The position numbers were made by a program, and so were the translations under genes. Shown piece after piece: positions 16,754 through 24,646 of a stretch of 64,000 nucleotides of DNA (its first letter is position 1; the number at the start of each line of letters is the position of its first letter). The notes beneath the pieces were generated by a model that was not told where the DNA came from, did no database searches, and saw only the letters and a list, made by a program, of their open reading frames with translations. The stretch is from Mesobacterium_A sp034670065 (GTDB lineage Bacteria > Pseudomonadota > Alphaproteobacteria > Rhodobacterales > Rhodobacteraceae): positions 62,001 to 126,000 of the forward strand of contig JAXMOG010000002.1 of NCBI GenBank assembly GCA_034670065.1. Direction: 5' to 3'.

Positions 16754-18412
16754 TTAACTGTCGTCGCGCCAGCGATTTGCAATGGGGTAACGCCGATCCA
16801 ACCAGAAGGCGCGCTTGGACAGGCGCGTACCGGGGGCAGACTGAAAACGCTTGTATTCACTGATATATAGCAGGTGTTCTACCCGTTTCGCATCGGCGTG
16901 ACTGTGGCCAGCGGCAACGCAATCTTCGATAGACCCATCTGCATCGACAAGGATTTGCAGAATGCTGTCCAGAACCGGGTAATCGGGCAGGCTATCGCTG
17001 TCTTTTTGGTCTTCGCGCAGCTCTGCCGACGGCGGTTTTTCGATCACACTGGTGGGAATCACTTCGCCCGCTGGCCCCATCATCCAGTCACGATGATTGG
17101 CGTTGCGCCAGCGGCAGCAGTCAAAGACACGCGTTTTGTACATGTCCTTAATCGGATTGTAGCCGCCCGACATATCGCCATAGATCGTGGCATAGCCAAC
17201 CGCGACTTCAGATTTGTTGCCGGTGGTTAGAAGCATCTCGCCAAACTTGTTGGACAGCGCCATCAGCAGCAAACCCCGCAGACGCGACTGAATGTTCTCT
17301 TCGGCAATGTCCGGCTGGGTGCCTTCGAACAACGGGGCCAGTGTATTGGTGATCGCGGCGCGACCCTCTGCGATTGGCACGAAATCGTACCGACAGCCCA
17401 AAGCATTGGCCACAGCCTTGGCATCGTCCAGCGATCCCTGAGAGGTGAATTCGGAGGGCAGCATCACACAGCGAACGTTCTGAGGCCCCAAGGCATCAGC
17501 CGCGATCGTGGCCACAATGGCACTATCGATCCCGCCGGACAGGCCCAGAAGCACCTTTTTGAAACCGGTCTTGCGCATATAATCCCGCAAGGACAGCACC
17601 ATGGCGTTGTAGTCCTGCTCCATATCATCGGGATGCACAGCGAATTCGCCCGGAATCGCCCGCCAACCATCAGGCGTGCGCTCCAGATCAACATGGGCGA
17701 TGTCTTCCTCGAACACTGGCAACTGCAGCGCAGGGCCGCCACCTGGGTTCAGAACAAATGAGCCACCATCAAACACCTGATCGTCCTGCCCACCAACCAT
17801 GTTGAGGTAGATCAGTGGCAACCCGGTTTCGACAACACGTGCCACCATATGGTTCAGCCGGGTTTCAAACTTGTTGCGGTAGTAGGGTGACCCATTGGGC
17901 ACCAAAAGGAATTCGGCTCCGGTTTCTTCCAGAGTTTCGGCAACATCTTCGTGCCACGCATCCTCGCAAATCGGGCTACCAATGCGGACGTTGCCAACTG
18001 CGTAAGGCCCGCCGAGGGGCCCAGCATCGAACAGACGCACTTCGTCAAACACAGTCTCATTGGGCAGGTGGTGCTTCAGCACTTGGCTGACGATCTTGCC
18101 GCCAGAGCAAATCAGGTAAGCATTGTACAGCTCTGTACCCTCAATCCACGGGCTACCTATGGCCAGTGTCGGGCCATCTGCGCAATCCACCGCCAGTTGG
18201 CGCACCATGTCGATTGCCGCCGTATAGAAAGCGGGTTTCATCACCAAGTCCTGGGTATTGTAGCCAGCGATGAACATTTCGGGCAATGCAACCAGGTCGG
18301 CCCCGGCTTTTTTTCCCTTTGTCCATGCGTCGCGCGCTTTTGCAGCGTTGCCAGCCAAATCCCCAACAGAGGGGTTAAGTTGCGCCAATGTGATGCGGAA
18401 GCGGTCCGTCAT
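16754..18412 (-). CDS. nadE: Glutamine-dependent NAD+ synthetase
   Basis: A 552-residue two-domain enzyme making NAD+ from deamido-NAD+, ATP and glutamine. The N-terminal nitrilase-like amidase has its Glu in LVALPEMFIAGYN, its Lys in QVLKHHLPNETVFDE and its Cys in IGSPICEDAWHED. The C-terminal synthetase has the pyrophosphate loop LLGLSGGIDSAIVATIAADAL and TGNKSEVAVGYATIYGDMSGG. The ATG at 18412 (MTDRFRITLAQLNPSVGD) matches family starts; an in-frame start at 18445 adds 11 unlikely residues. It is followed on the same strand by imuB after 130 bp, which contain the LexA box. Confidence 0.96.
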   Translation of the reverse strand: MTDRFRITLAQLNPSVGDLAGNAAKARDAWTKGKKAGADLVALPEMFIAGYNTQDLVMKPAFYTAAIDMVRQLAVDCADGPTLAIGSPWIEGTELYNAYLICSGGKIVSQVLKHHLPNETVFDEVRLFDAGPLGGPYAVGNVRIGSPICEDAWHEDVAETLEETGAEFLLVPNGSPYYRNKFETRLNHMVARVVETGLPLIYLNMVGGQDDQVFDGGSFVLNPGGGPALQLPVFEEDIAHVDLERTPDGWRAIPGEFAVHPDDMEQDYNAMVLSLRDYMRKTGFKKVLLGLSGGIDSAIVATIAADALGPQNVRCVMLPSEFTSQGSLDDAKAVANALGCRYDFVPIAEGRAAITNTLAPLFEGTQPDIAEENIQSRLRGLLLMALSNKFGEMLLTTGNKSEVAVGYATIYGDMSGGYNPIKDMYKTRVFDCCRWRNANHRDWMMGPAGEVIPTSVIEKPPSAELREDQKDSDSLPDYPVLDSILQILVDADGSIEDCVAAGHSHADAKRVEHLLYISEYKRFQSAPGTRLSKRAFWLDRRYPIANRWRDDS

Positions 18413-18550
18413 GGGCCTGCCTTTTCGTTGCCATTCAGTGCTCATGTATCAGATCGTCGCGCGGTGAAAAGCCGATGCATCCAAAAGACATTGTCAGATA
18501 CTGGTCCGTCGCCTAGGTTTTGGGCAAGAGGTAACAGGGGATGGCGCATC

Positions 18551-19945
18551 ATGAGAATCTTGAATTCGGGGCTCGCACTTGCATTGGGTTTAGGACTGTC
18601 CGGACAGGCATGGGCGCAAGACAGCGATGTTATCACCAAGCAATATGAAGACGGCGGCGTTTACGTAGGCACCTTCAGAGACGGCCTGCAAAATGGCACC
18701 GGCACCTACACGATGCCGAATGGTTACGAATACACCGGCGAATGGACAAAAGGCGAAATTCGCGGCGAGGGTGTCGCGCGTTTTCCCAATGGGTCGGTGT
18801 ACGAGGGTGAATTTGCCAAAGGCAAACCCGAAGGTATTGGCAAGATCATCTTTGCTGATGGTGGCAGTTACGAAGGCGCCTGGATGGATGGCCAGATCAA
18901 AGGCGAAGGCGTGATGGTCTATGCCAATGGCACCCGGTACGAAGGCACATTCCGCAATGCACTGAACCATGGGCGCGGCACGATGACCAGTCCCACCGGC
19001 TATGTGTACGAAGGCGAATGGGCTGACGGCGTTAAACAGGGCGTTGCCACAATTACCTATCCCGATGGTTCCATCTACGAAGGTGCCGTTGCCAACGGCA
19101 AGCGCGAAGGCGCGGGTAAGCTGACAATGGCTGACGGTCTGATCTACGAAGGTGGTTGGAAAGACGGCCAGATCGAAGGTGAAGGCCGTCTGGTGCAGCC
19201 CAACGGTGATGTCTATCAAGGGCAGCTGGTGGGTGGTCAGCGGCAGGGTCAAGGCAAAGTCACCTATGCCAATGGCAGCGTGTACGAAGGCGCCTTTGAA
19301 GACGACCAACGCCAAGGGCAGGGCGTGTTTACTGGCACAGATGGGTATATCTACTCGGGCAACTGGACTGCCGGAAAGATTGAAGGCGCTGGAACCGTCA
19401 CCTATCCCGATGGATCGGTCTATGAAGGCGCGTTCAAAGATGATTTGGCCAATGGCATTGGAAAAATCACCTACCCCGACGGCGCAACATATGAAGGCGA
19501 TTGGGTCGATGGTGTGATCGTGGGGCAGGGCAAGGCAACATACCCCAACGGCATGGTCTATGAAGGCAGCTTTGAAAACGCCAGGAACCACGGTCAGGGA
19601 GTCATCACCTACCCCGATGGATATCGGTACGAAGGCAGTTGGGAAAACGGCCAGCGCAGCGGTAAAGGCACAGCGACCTATCCGGATGGCAGCGCTTACA
19701 CCGGCGATTTCGCTGATGGCCAGCGGCATGGACAGGGTGAATTGACGATGCCGGACGAGTTTAAATACGTCGGCGAATGGCGCGACGGCGAAATCAACGG
19801 CAAAGGCGTTGCCACCTATTCAACCGGCGATGTGTACGAGGGTGATTTCGTCAACGGTAAGCGCGAAGGCACAGGAACCATGCGGTACGCCAGCGGTGAA
19901 CAAAAAACCGGTAAATGGATCAACGGCCTGTTGACAGAAAACTGA
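18551..19945 (+). CDS. Exported MORN-repeat protein with 18 repeats
   Basis: A 464-residue protein built almost wholly of repeats. A signal peptide (MRILNSGLALALGLGLSGQAWA) leads to a short linker. From residue 38 to 451 there are 18 uninterrupted 23-residue MORN repeats of the form YEGxWxxGxxxGxGxxTYPDGxx, then a partial nineteenth (KTGKWINGLLTEN). MORN repeats form an extended beta-hairpin spiral used for scaffolding or lipid and protein contact. Its export to the periplasm or envelope is inferred from the signal peptide. ATG 18551 is chosen because it starts the signal peptide; the frame stays open far upstream but there it is antisense to nadE. Function is unknown. Confidence 0.85.
   Translation: MRILNSGLALALGLGLSGQAWAQDSDVITKQYEDGGVYVGTFRDGLQNGTGTYTMPNGYEYTGEWTKGEIRGEGVARFPNGSVYEGEFAKGKPEGIGKIIFADGGSYEGAWMDGQIKGEGVMVYANGTRYEGTFRNALNHGRGTMTSPTGYVYEGEWADGVKQGVATITYPDGSIYEGAVANGKREGAGKLTMADGLIYEGGWKDGQIEGEGRLVQPNGDVYQGQLVGGQRQGQGKVTYANGSVYEGAFEDDQRQGQGVFTGTDGYIYSGNWTAGKIEGAGTVTYPDGSVYEGAFKDDLANGIGKITYPDGATYEGDWVDGVIVGQGKATYPNGMVYEGSFENARNHGQGVITYPDGYRYEGSWENGQRSGKGTATYPDGSAYTGDFADGQRHGQGELTMPDEFKYVGEWRDGEINGKGVATYSTGDVYEGDFVNGKREGTGTMRYASGEQKTGKWINGLLTEN
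18662..19903 (+). repeat. Tandem 69-bp coding repeats (18 copies) in the MORN gene
   Basis: Eighteen consecutive 69-bp units, each encoding one 23-residue MORN repeat, run without indels. Units share blocks such as TACGAAGGC and CCCGATGG but have diverged elsewhere, so this is an old expansion under coding constraint rather than a recent array. Confidence 0.85.
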
Positions 19946-19951
19946 AACCAA

Positions 19952-19983
19952 CGGCGCAGATGGGGTAAAAACGATCTGCGCCG
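19952..19983. terminator. Stem-loop between the convergent MORN and RNase T2 genes
   Basis: A perfect 10-bp stem (CGGCGCAGAT at 19952-19961 with ATCTGCGCCG at 19974-19983) and a 12-nt loop lie in the 51-bp convergent gap. No clear T-run follows on the plus strand, and the minus-strand flank is only moderately T-rich. It is probably a bidirectional transcript end. Confidence 0.6.
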
Positions 19984-19996
19984 CCGTTCAGCACTG

Positions 19997-20626
19997 TCAC
20001 CGAACCGGATCAAACAATGCGTCTTTCATCGTGCAGTCTTTGATCACATCGCGTCCACAAGGCACCGGGTCCAATGACTTTGACAGACACACCCGTGCTT
20101 CTTGGATGAAGCCGCTTTTGCATGTCACCGTCAGCATATCGGGTTTCAGGCGCGGGTTTTCCTTCAGGAAAGCTTCTTCAATCAGTGAAGCCGGTAGGCG
20201 CACAGATTTGTCCAGTTTGCGAAAGATCGCAGGTCGCTTGACGCCATCATAGGCCTTTCTGGCAAGGTCAAAATAATCTGCGGGCGCAAGGCCAGAACAG
20301 CTGCCGTGCTTTTTCCACTGATACCAAGCCAGCCCAGACGTACCCATGATGTCAGCCATGGCGTTTGTCATTCTGCGCGTTGGTGGGCGCTCTGTTGTCC
20401 GACAAAAGGATGGCCAGCCGCGATGATACTGCGGCCACAAACCGTGCAAGACCCAGCCAAAATCCTCGCGCGGGTCGCATTGAGGCGAGTCTTTTGCGTC
20501 TCCTTCGATCGCGCACCAGTTGGGTGACCAGCTTAGCGCCATCACATAATAATCAAAGTCTCCGGGTCGCTCGCCCTCGGCATGTGCCAATGAGGCCGTT
20601 AGAATGAGACATAGTAGCCAACGCAT
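19997..20626 (-). CDS. Ribonuclease T2 family protein, secreted
   Basis: A 209-residue exported RNase. Signal peptide MRWLLCLILTASLAHA is followed by FDYYVMALSWSPNWC. Both catalytic segments are present: CAS-1 as HGLWPQ (His 61) and CAS-2 as WKKHGSC (His 107, with Lys and Trp). Several cysteines (WC, QC, FC, SC, TC, VC, PC, DC) could form disulfides in the periplasm. The family cleaves single-stranded RNA through a 2',3'-cyclic phosphate. It is divergent from trcR and convergent with the MORN gene. It likely scavenges external or periplasmic RNA, although that role is inferred. Confidence 0.93.
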   Translation of the reverse strand: MRWLLCLILTASLAHAEGERPGDFDYYVMALSWSPNWCAIEGDAKDSPQCDPREDFGWVLHGLWPQYHRGWPSFCRTTERPPTRRMTNAMADIMGTSGLAWYQWKKHGSCSGLAPADYFDLARKAYDGVKRPAIFRKLDKSVRLPASLIEEAFLKENPRLKPDMLTVTCKSGFIQEARVCLSKSLDPVPCGRDVIKDCTMKDALFDPVR

Positions 20627-20703
20627 TTACTCTTCCCCTTTTCACCATGCGCGACTATATACTCCGCAAGTTCCCCGACAACGGAAACCTGTCCCGATCA
20701 CTT

Positions 20704-20736
20704 CGGGGCCTTTCGGACCCCGGTCCGGAGGCGGGG
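20704..20736 (+). promoter_or_regulatory. trcR leader with two mutually exclusive hairpins
   Basis: CCCCG at 20718-20722 can pair either with CGGGG upstream (20704-20708, extended by CC/GG around a TTTC loop) or with CGGGG downstream (20732-20736). The two stems share the same strand and cannot form together. The ribosome-binding site AAGGAG begins at 20750, just after the second stem. An RNA switch or protein-controlled leader is possible, but no known riboswitch family is recognised. Confidence 0.4.
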
Positions 20737-20762
20737 AAAGACTTGCGTGAAGGAGATTTAAA

Positions 20763-21515
20763 ATGATGGGCAAACCGTTGATGGCCAAGGCCACCGCCGT
20801 CTGGCTGGTGGACAATACGACCCTGACCTTCAAGCAGATTGCGGATTTCACCGGGATGCACGAACTGGAAGTTCAGGGCATTGCCGACGGTGACGTCGCG
20901 GCTGGGGTCAAAGGATTTGACCCGGTTGCGAACAATCAGCTGACTCAGGACGAAATCGACCTGGCCGAAAAAGATCCGCTTCGTTTGATGAAGCTAAAGT
21001 TCAACCCTGCCGCCGTGGGTGAAGAAAAACGCCGTGGTCCGCGTTACACCCCGCTGTCCAAGCGGCAAGACCGGCCAAACTCGATTTTGTGGTTGGTCAA
21101 GTTCCACCCGGAACTGTCTGATGGCCAGATTGCCAAGCTGGTGGGCACCACCAAGCCGACGATTCAGTCGATCCGTGAACGCACGCACTGGAACATCCAG
21201 AACATGCAGCCGATTGACCCTGTTGCGCTGGGCCTGTGCCGCCAAACCGAACTGGACGCGGCCGTTCAGAAAGCCAGCAAGAAATCGAGCGATGTTGTCA
21301 TGAGCGATGACGAGCGCCGGAAACTGGTTTCGACTGAACAGAGCCTTGAGATGTCGGAAGAGCCGCGGATTCCGTCTGCGATCGAAGGTTTGGAAAACTT
21401 CAGACTGACCGACACACACGATCAGGACGAAAATGAATCTGCGAAAGACTATTCGGACGCAGACAGCTTCTTCAACTTGCCTGAAGACGAAGACGAGAAA
21501 AAAGAAGAAAGCTGA
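20763..21515 (+). CDS. trcR: Cell cycle transcriptional regulator TrcR (DUF1013 family)
   Basis: A 250-residue cytosolic protein of the DUF1013 family, almost universal in Alphaproteobacteria. Two helix-turn-helix-like segments can be seen: AKATAVWLVDNTTLTFKQIADFTGMHELEV (about residues 8-37) and NSILWLVKFHPELSDGQIAKLVGTTKPTIQSIRER (about 106-140). The C-terminal 70 residues are acidic and probably disordered (ending in EDEDEKKEES). The ATG at 20763 follows AAGGAG; a second ATG comes directly after it. It is monocistronic with a strong terminator and a structured GC-rich leader. Confidence 0.9.
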   Translation: MMGKPLMAKATAVWLVDNTTLTFKQIADFTGMHELEVQGIADGDVAAGVKGFDPVANNQLTQDEIDLAEKDPLRLMKLKFNPAAVGEEKRRGPRYTPLSKRQDRPNSILWLVKFHPELSDGQIAKLVGTTKPTIQSIRERTHWNIQNMQPIDPVALGLCRQTELDAAVQKASKKSSDVVMSDDERRKLVSTEQSLEMSEEPRIPSAIEGLENFRLTDTHDQDENESAKDYSDADSFFNLPEDEDEKKEES

Positions 21516-21582
21516 TCCGGCGACCAGCGTTTCGCAGCGGATTGCCAGATCAAATACGCAGTGACGCGACGCCCGACAATTC

Positions 21583-21618
21583 AATTGCCGCCCTGATGAC
21601 GGGCGGCAATTTTTTTTC
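21583..21618 (+). terminator. Rho-independent terminator of trcR
   Basis: An 11-bp perfect stem (AATTGCCGCCC at 21583-21593 with GGGCGGCAATT at 21601-21611), a 7-nt loop and an uninterrupted T-run to about 21617. This is the strongest terminator in the window. Confidence 0.95.
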
Positions 21619-21680
21619 TGATGGTGGTGTTTGTAAAGTCTGACGTCATGGCTTGCTGAAGCCATGATTTGACCCACAGT

Positions 21681-22274
21681 TCAGATTGATTTCCTGGCGT
21701 TCATCGCAGCGCTGATTGTGCCATCGTCCAGATAATCCAGCTCTCCGCCAACAGGGACGCCCTGCGCCAGAGAGGTGATTTTTACCCGTCCTTCCAGATG
21801 GTCGGCAATGTAATGCGCGGTGGTCATGCCATCGACAGTCGCATTCAGCGCCAGAACAACTTCGGAAATCTCTTCTGCCGAAACACGGGCAATCAGCTTT
21901 GGGATACGCAAATCATCTGGGCCTACGCCGTCCAGCGCTGATAGCGTGCCGCCCAGTACGTGGTAGCGGCCCTTGAACACCATTGCCCGTTCCATCGCCC
22001 ATAAATCGGCAACATCCTCGACAACGCATAACAGCCCGTTGGCCCGTTTTTCGCTATCACAGATGTCACAGATATCGGCCGTGCCGATGTTGCCGCAGTT
22101 CAGGCATTCGCGGGCTGTCGCTGCAACGGTCGCCATGACCTCGGATAAAGGGTTCAGCAATTGCCCGCGCTTGCGGATCATGTGCAGCACCGCACGCCGC
22201 GCTGAACGCGGGCCCAATCCGGGTAGACGCGCCATCATGTCGATCAGCGCGTCGATGTCTTTGGTGCTGCTCAT
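21681..22274 (-). CDS. recR: Recombination mediator RecR
   Basis: A 197-residue protein that works with RecF and RecO to load RecA at gaps. The N-terminal HhH segment LIDMMARLPGLGPRSARRAVLHM is followed by a four-cysteine zinc finger (CLNCGNIGTADICDICD, about residues 58-74). The Toprim domain (LCVVEDVADLWAMER to DGMTTAHYIADHL) completes the usual length. It lies 13 bp downstream of ybaB and is the last gene of the dnaX-ybaB-recR operon, an order conserved across bacteria. Confidence 0.97.
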   Translation of the reverse strand: MSSTKDIDALIDMMARLPGLGPRSARRAVLHMIRKRGQLLNPLSEVMATVAATARECLNCGNIGTADICDICDSEKRANGLLCVVEDVADLWAMERAMVFKGRYHVLGGTLSALDGVGPDDLRIPKLIARVSAEEISEVVLALNATVDGMTTAHYIADHLEGRVKITSLAQGVPVGGELDYLDDGTISAAMNARKSI

Positions 22275-22287
22275 GCGATTTAGGCGA

Positions 22288-22632
22288 TCAGAACGGCAGT
22301 TTCATATCAGCCGGCAGGCCCAGGCCCTCGGTAATTTTGGCCATTTCCTGCTGCGACCGTTCTGCCGCTTTGGTCTGCGCGTCCTTGATGGCCGCCAAGA
22401 TCAAATCTTCGACCACTTCTTTTTCGTCTGGGTTGAAAATTGACGGATCAATGTCCAATCCTGTCAATTCGCCTTTGCACGTGGAAACGGCCTTAACCAG
22501 TCCGGCCCCGGATTCGCCGACAACTGTCATGTTATCCAGATCGTCTTGCATCTGGGACATCTTGTCCTGCATTTCTTTGGCGGCCTTCATCATTTTGGCC
22601 ATGTCGCCCATCTGGCCCAGTCCTTTGAACAT
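22288..22632 (-). CDS. ybaB: YbaB/EbfC family nucleoid-associated protein
   Basis: A 114-residue DNA-binding protein. The start MFKGLGQMGDMAKMMKAAKEMQDKMSQMQDDL is a long methionine-rich helix, followed by a beta sheet with VVGESGAGLVKAVSTCKGEL and a C-terminal helix. This layout is typical of YbaB. ATG 22632 is chosen because AGGAG precedes it by 7 bp. The frame extends upstream to 22737, but that part overlaps dnaX and lacks similarity. The gene sits between dnaX and recR. Confidence 0.95.
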   Translation of the reverse strand: MFKGLGQMGDMAKMMKAAKEMQDKMSQMQDDLDNMTVVGESGAGLVKAVSTCKGELTGLDIDPSIFNPDEKEVVEDLILAAIKDAQTKAAERSQQEMAKITEGLGLPADMKLPF

Positions 22633-22712
22633 GCTTTTTCTCCTGAAAAGGTTTGGTTCAGTAGATACGGTCCGGACCCCCCGGAAACAAGGATGTTGCC
22701 CGGCGTTTGCCG

Positions 22713-24482
22713 CTATTCCTCTTCGAATGGGTCCCACTCGTCCTCAACTTCTGGCAGTGCTTCGGCCTGGGCTTCGGCTGCAACCTCTGCCGCGGTTTTT
22801 ATGCTGGTGATGACGGCGTCCGGAAACGCATTCAACGCCGCAGCGACCAGTGGATGTTGCGCCGCTTCGGCCTTCAAGGCCAAGTCGGCGGCATCCCGTT
22901 TTTCGACGATGGTTTCCGCTTCACATCCGTTGACCAGAATCACCGCCCAGCGATTGCCTGTCCAACGTTGCAGCGCCGACCCCAAACGTGATGCCAAATC
23001 AGGAGAGGCAGAATGGTTGGGCGTAAATTCGATGCGCCCTGGTTGGTACGCGGCCAGACGAACGTCGCCTTCCATTTCCACCAACAACTTTACATCCCGG
23101 TTCTCTCGGATCAGCTCCAGCACATGTTCAAACGTTGGGTATCGCGCCAGCGCTTGGTCTGCGGCAATGGCGGTGACGGCACCGCCGGAAGAGGCCACAG
23201 GCCCACCAGTTGGCCCGGATTGCGATGGTGCATGGGTTTGCTGCGCATGGCCGCCACCCTGGGCATGCTGCCCGCCGCCCATTGGGGAACCGCCCGAGCC
23301 ACCGGGCCCCGGTGGTGGGGGCGACATGGTCTGCAATTTGCGCACCAACTCTTCTGGGCTGGGCAAATCGGCGACATGTGTCAGCCGGATCACGGCCATT
23401 TCGGCAGCCATCATTGCATTGGGCGCGCCCGAAACTTCTTCCAGCGCTTTTAACAGCATTTGCCACATCCGGGTCAAAGCCCGCATCGACAGTGTCTGTG
23501 CCATAGACTGGCCACGCTGGCGTTCATCTGGGCTGATGGTGGGGTCTTCAGCCGCTTCCGGGGTGATTTTGACAACACTGACCCAGTGCGTGACTTCTGC
23601 CAAATCGCGCAGCACAGCAACAGGGTCGGCACCATCCGCATATTGCCCGCTTAGTTCTGTCAGGGCGGCGGCTGTGTCGCCCTTCATAATCAGGTCGAAC
23701 AGGTCCAGAACACGACCCCGGTCGGCAAGACCAAGCATTGCGCGCACTTGTTCTGCGGTTGTTTCCCCGGCGCCATGAGAGATGGCCTGATCCAAAAGGG
23801 ATGTCGCATCCCGTGCAGATCCTTCGGCGGCACGGGTGATCAACGCCAAAGCATCATCGGTGATCTGGGCCGTCTCGCCATTGGCGATTTTGCGCAACAT
23901 GGCGATCATGACTTCGGGTTCGATCCGGCGCAGGTCAAACCGTTGGCAACGCGAAAGAACGGTTACGGGCACTTTGCGAATTTCGGTGGTCGCAAAGATG
24001 AATTTCACATGCGCAGGCGGTTCTTCCAACGTTTTCAAAAGCGCGTTGAACGCGCTGTTTGACAACATGTGCACTTCGTCGATGATGTATATCTTGTAGC
24101 GGGCCGATGCCGCCCGGTAATGCACGGAATCAATGATTTCGCGGATGTCGTTGACCGAAGTATTTGACGCCGCATCCATTTCGATCACGTCAACATGGCG
24201 GCCCTCCATGATCGAAACGCAGTGTTCGCATTGACCGCATGGGTCTGTCGTTGGCCCACCTTCGCCATCCGGGCCGATGCAGTTCATGCCTTTGGCGATG
24301 ATCCGGGCCGTGGTGGTTTTGCCGGTGCCGCGAATCCCCGTCATTATGAAGGCCTGCGCTATACGGTCGGCCTTGAAGGCGTTGCGCAAAGTACGGACCA
24401 TCGGGTCCTGACCAACCAGATCGACAAAGGTTTCCGGGCGGTACTTTCGGGCCAGTACCTGATATTGCGGTGACTCTGACAT
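22713..24482 (-). CDS. dnaX: DNA polymerase III subunits gamma/tau
   Basis: A 589-residue clamp-loader ATPase. VLARKYRPETFVDLVGQD starts domain I. Walker A is GIRGTGKTTTARIIAKG, and a zinc site is seen as C-N-DPCGQCEHC. DEVHMLSNSAFNALLKTLEEPP is the Walker B/sensor region. After about residue 380 comes a Gly/Pro/His/Gln-rich linker (PPPPGPGGSGGSPMGGGQHAQGG) and then a C-terminal tau region ending in an acidic tail. The ATG at 24482 follows AGGAG; a 9-residue upstream extension is rejected. No slippery heptamer for a short gamma form was noticed. It is the first gene of the dnaX-ybaB-recR operon and divergent from leuS. Confidence 0.96.
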   Translation of the reverse strand: MSESPQYQVLARKYRPETFVDLVGQDPMVRTLRNAFKADRIAQAFIMTGIRGTGKTTTARIIAKGMNCIGPDGEGGPTTDPCGQCEHCVSIMEGRHVDVIEMDAASNTSVNDIREIIDSVHYRAASARYKIYIIDEVHMLSNSAFNALLKTLEEPPAHVKFIFATTEIRKVPVTVLSRCQRFDLRRIEPEVMIAMLRKIANGETAQITDDALALITRAAEGSARDATSLLDQAISHGAGETTAEQVRAMLGLADRGRVLDLFDLIMKGDTAAALTELSGQYADGADPVAVLRDLAEVTHWVSVVKITPEAAEDPTISPDERQRGQSMAQTLSMRALTRMWQMLLKALEEVSGAPNAMMAAEMAVIRLTHVADLPSPEELVRKLQTMSPPPPGPGGSGGSPMGGGQHAQGGGHAQQTHAPSQSGPTGGPVASSGGAVTAIAADQALARYPTFEHVLELIRENRDVKLLVEMEGDVRLAAYQPGRIEFTPNHSASPDLASRLGSALQRWTGNRWAVILVNGCEAETIVEKRDAADLALKAEAAQHPLVAAALNAFPDAVITSIKTAAEVAAEAQAEALPEVEDEWDPFEEE

Positions 24483-24646
24483 GGGGCTCCTGCAAACTGT
24501 CTTGGGCAAGGTAAGCGTTGCAGCGCACGGCGTCCACTGCCTGCGGTCGATTGCACGTCAAAACCGGCGGAACCCCTTTACCCCGCGCCTTTGCCGCCCT
24601 ATCACCCATGCGACCTGAATTTTCCGCGCCGCAAAGGACCAGACCC

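Noticed and set aside
18590..19729. 379-codon minus-strand frame with apparent repeats
   Set aside because: Its periodicity is the reverse complement of the MORN coding repeats. The plus strand explains it completely.
18662..19903. Regular repeats that could suggest a CRISPR or satellite array
   Set aside because: The 69-bp unit keeps the reading frame and encodes MORN repeats. There are no spacers.
22713..24482. Programmed frameshift in dnaX giving a short gamma subunit
   Set aside because: No A-rich slippery heptamer or following stem was noticed in the coding strand.
24483..24646. SRP RNA gene, often found near dnaX
   Set aside because: The conserved GGAAGCAGCC-type apical loop was not found in the dnaX-leuS gap or beside ybaB.
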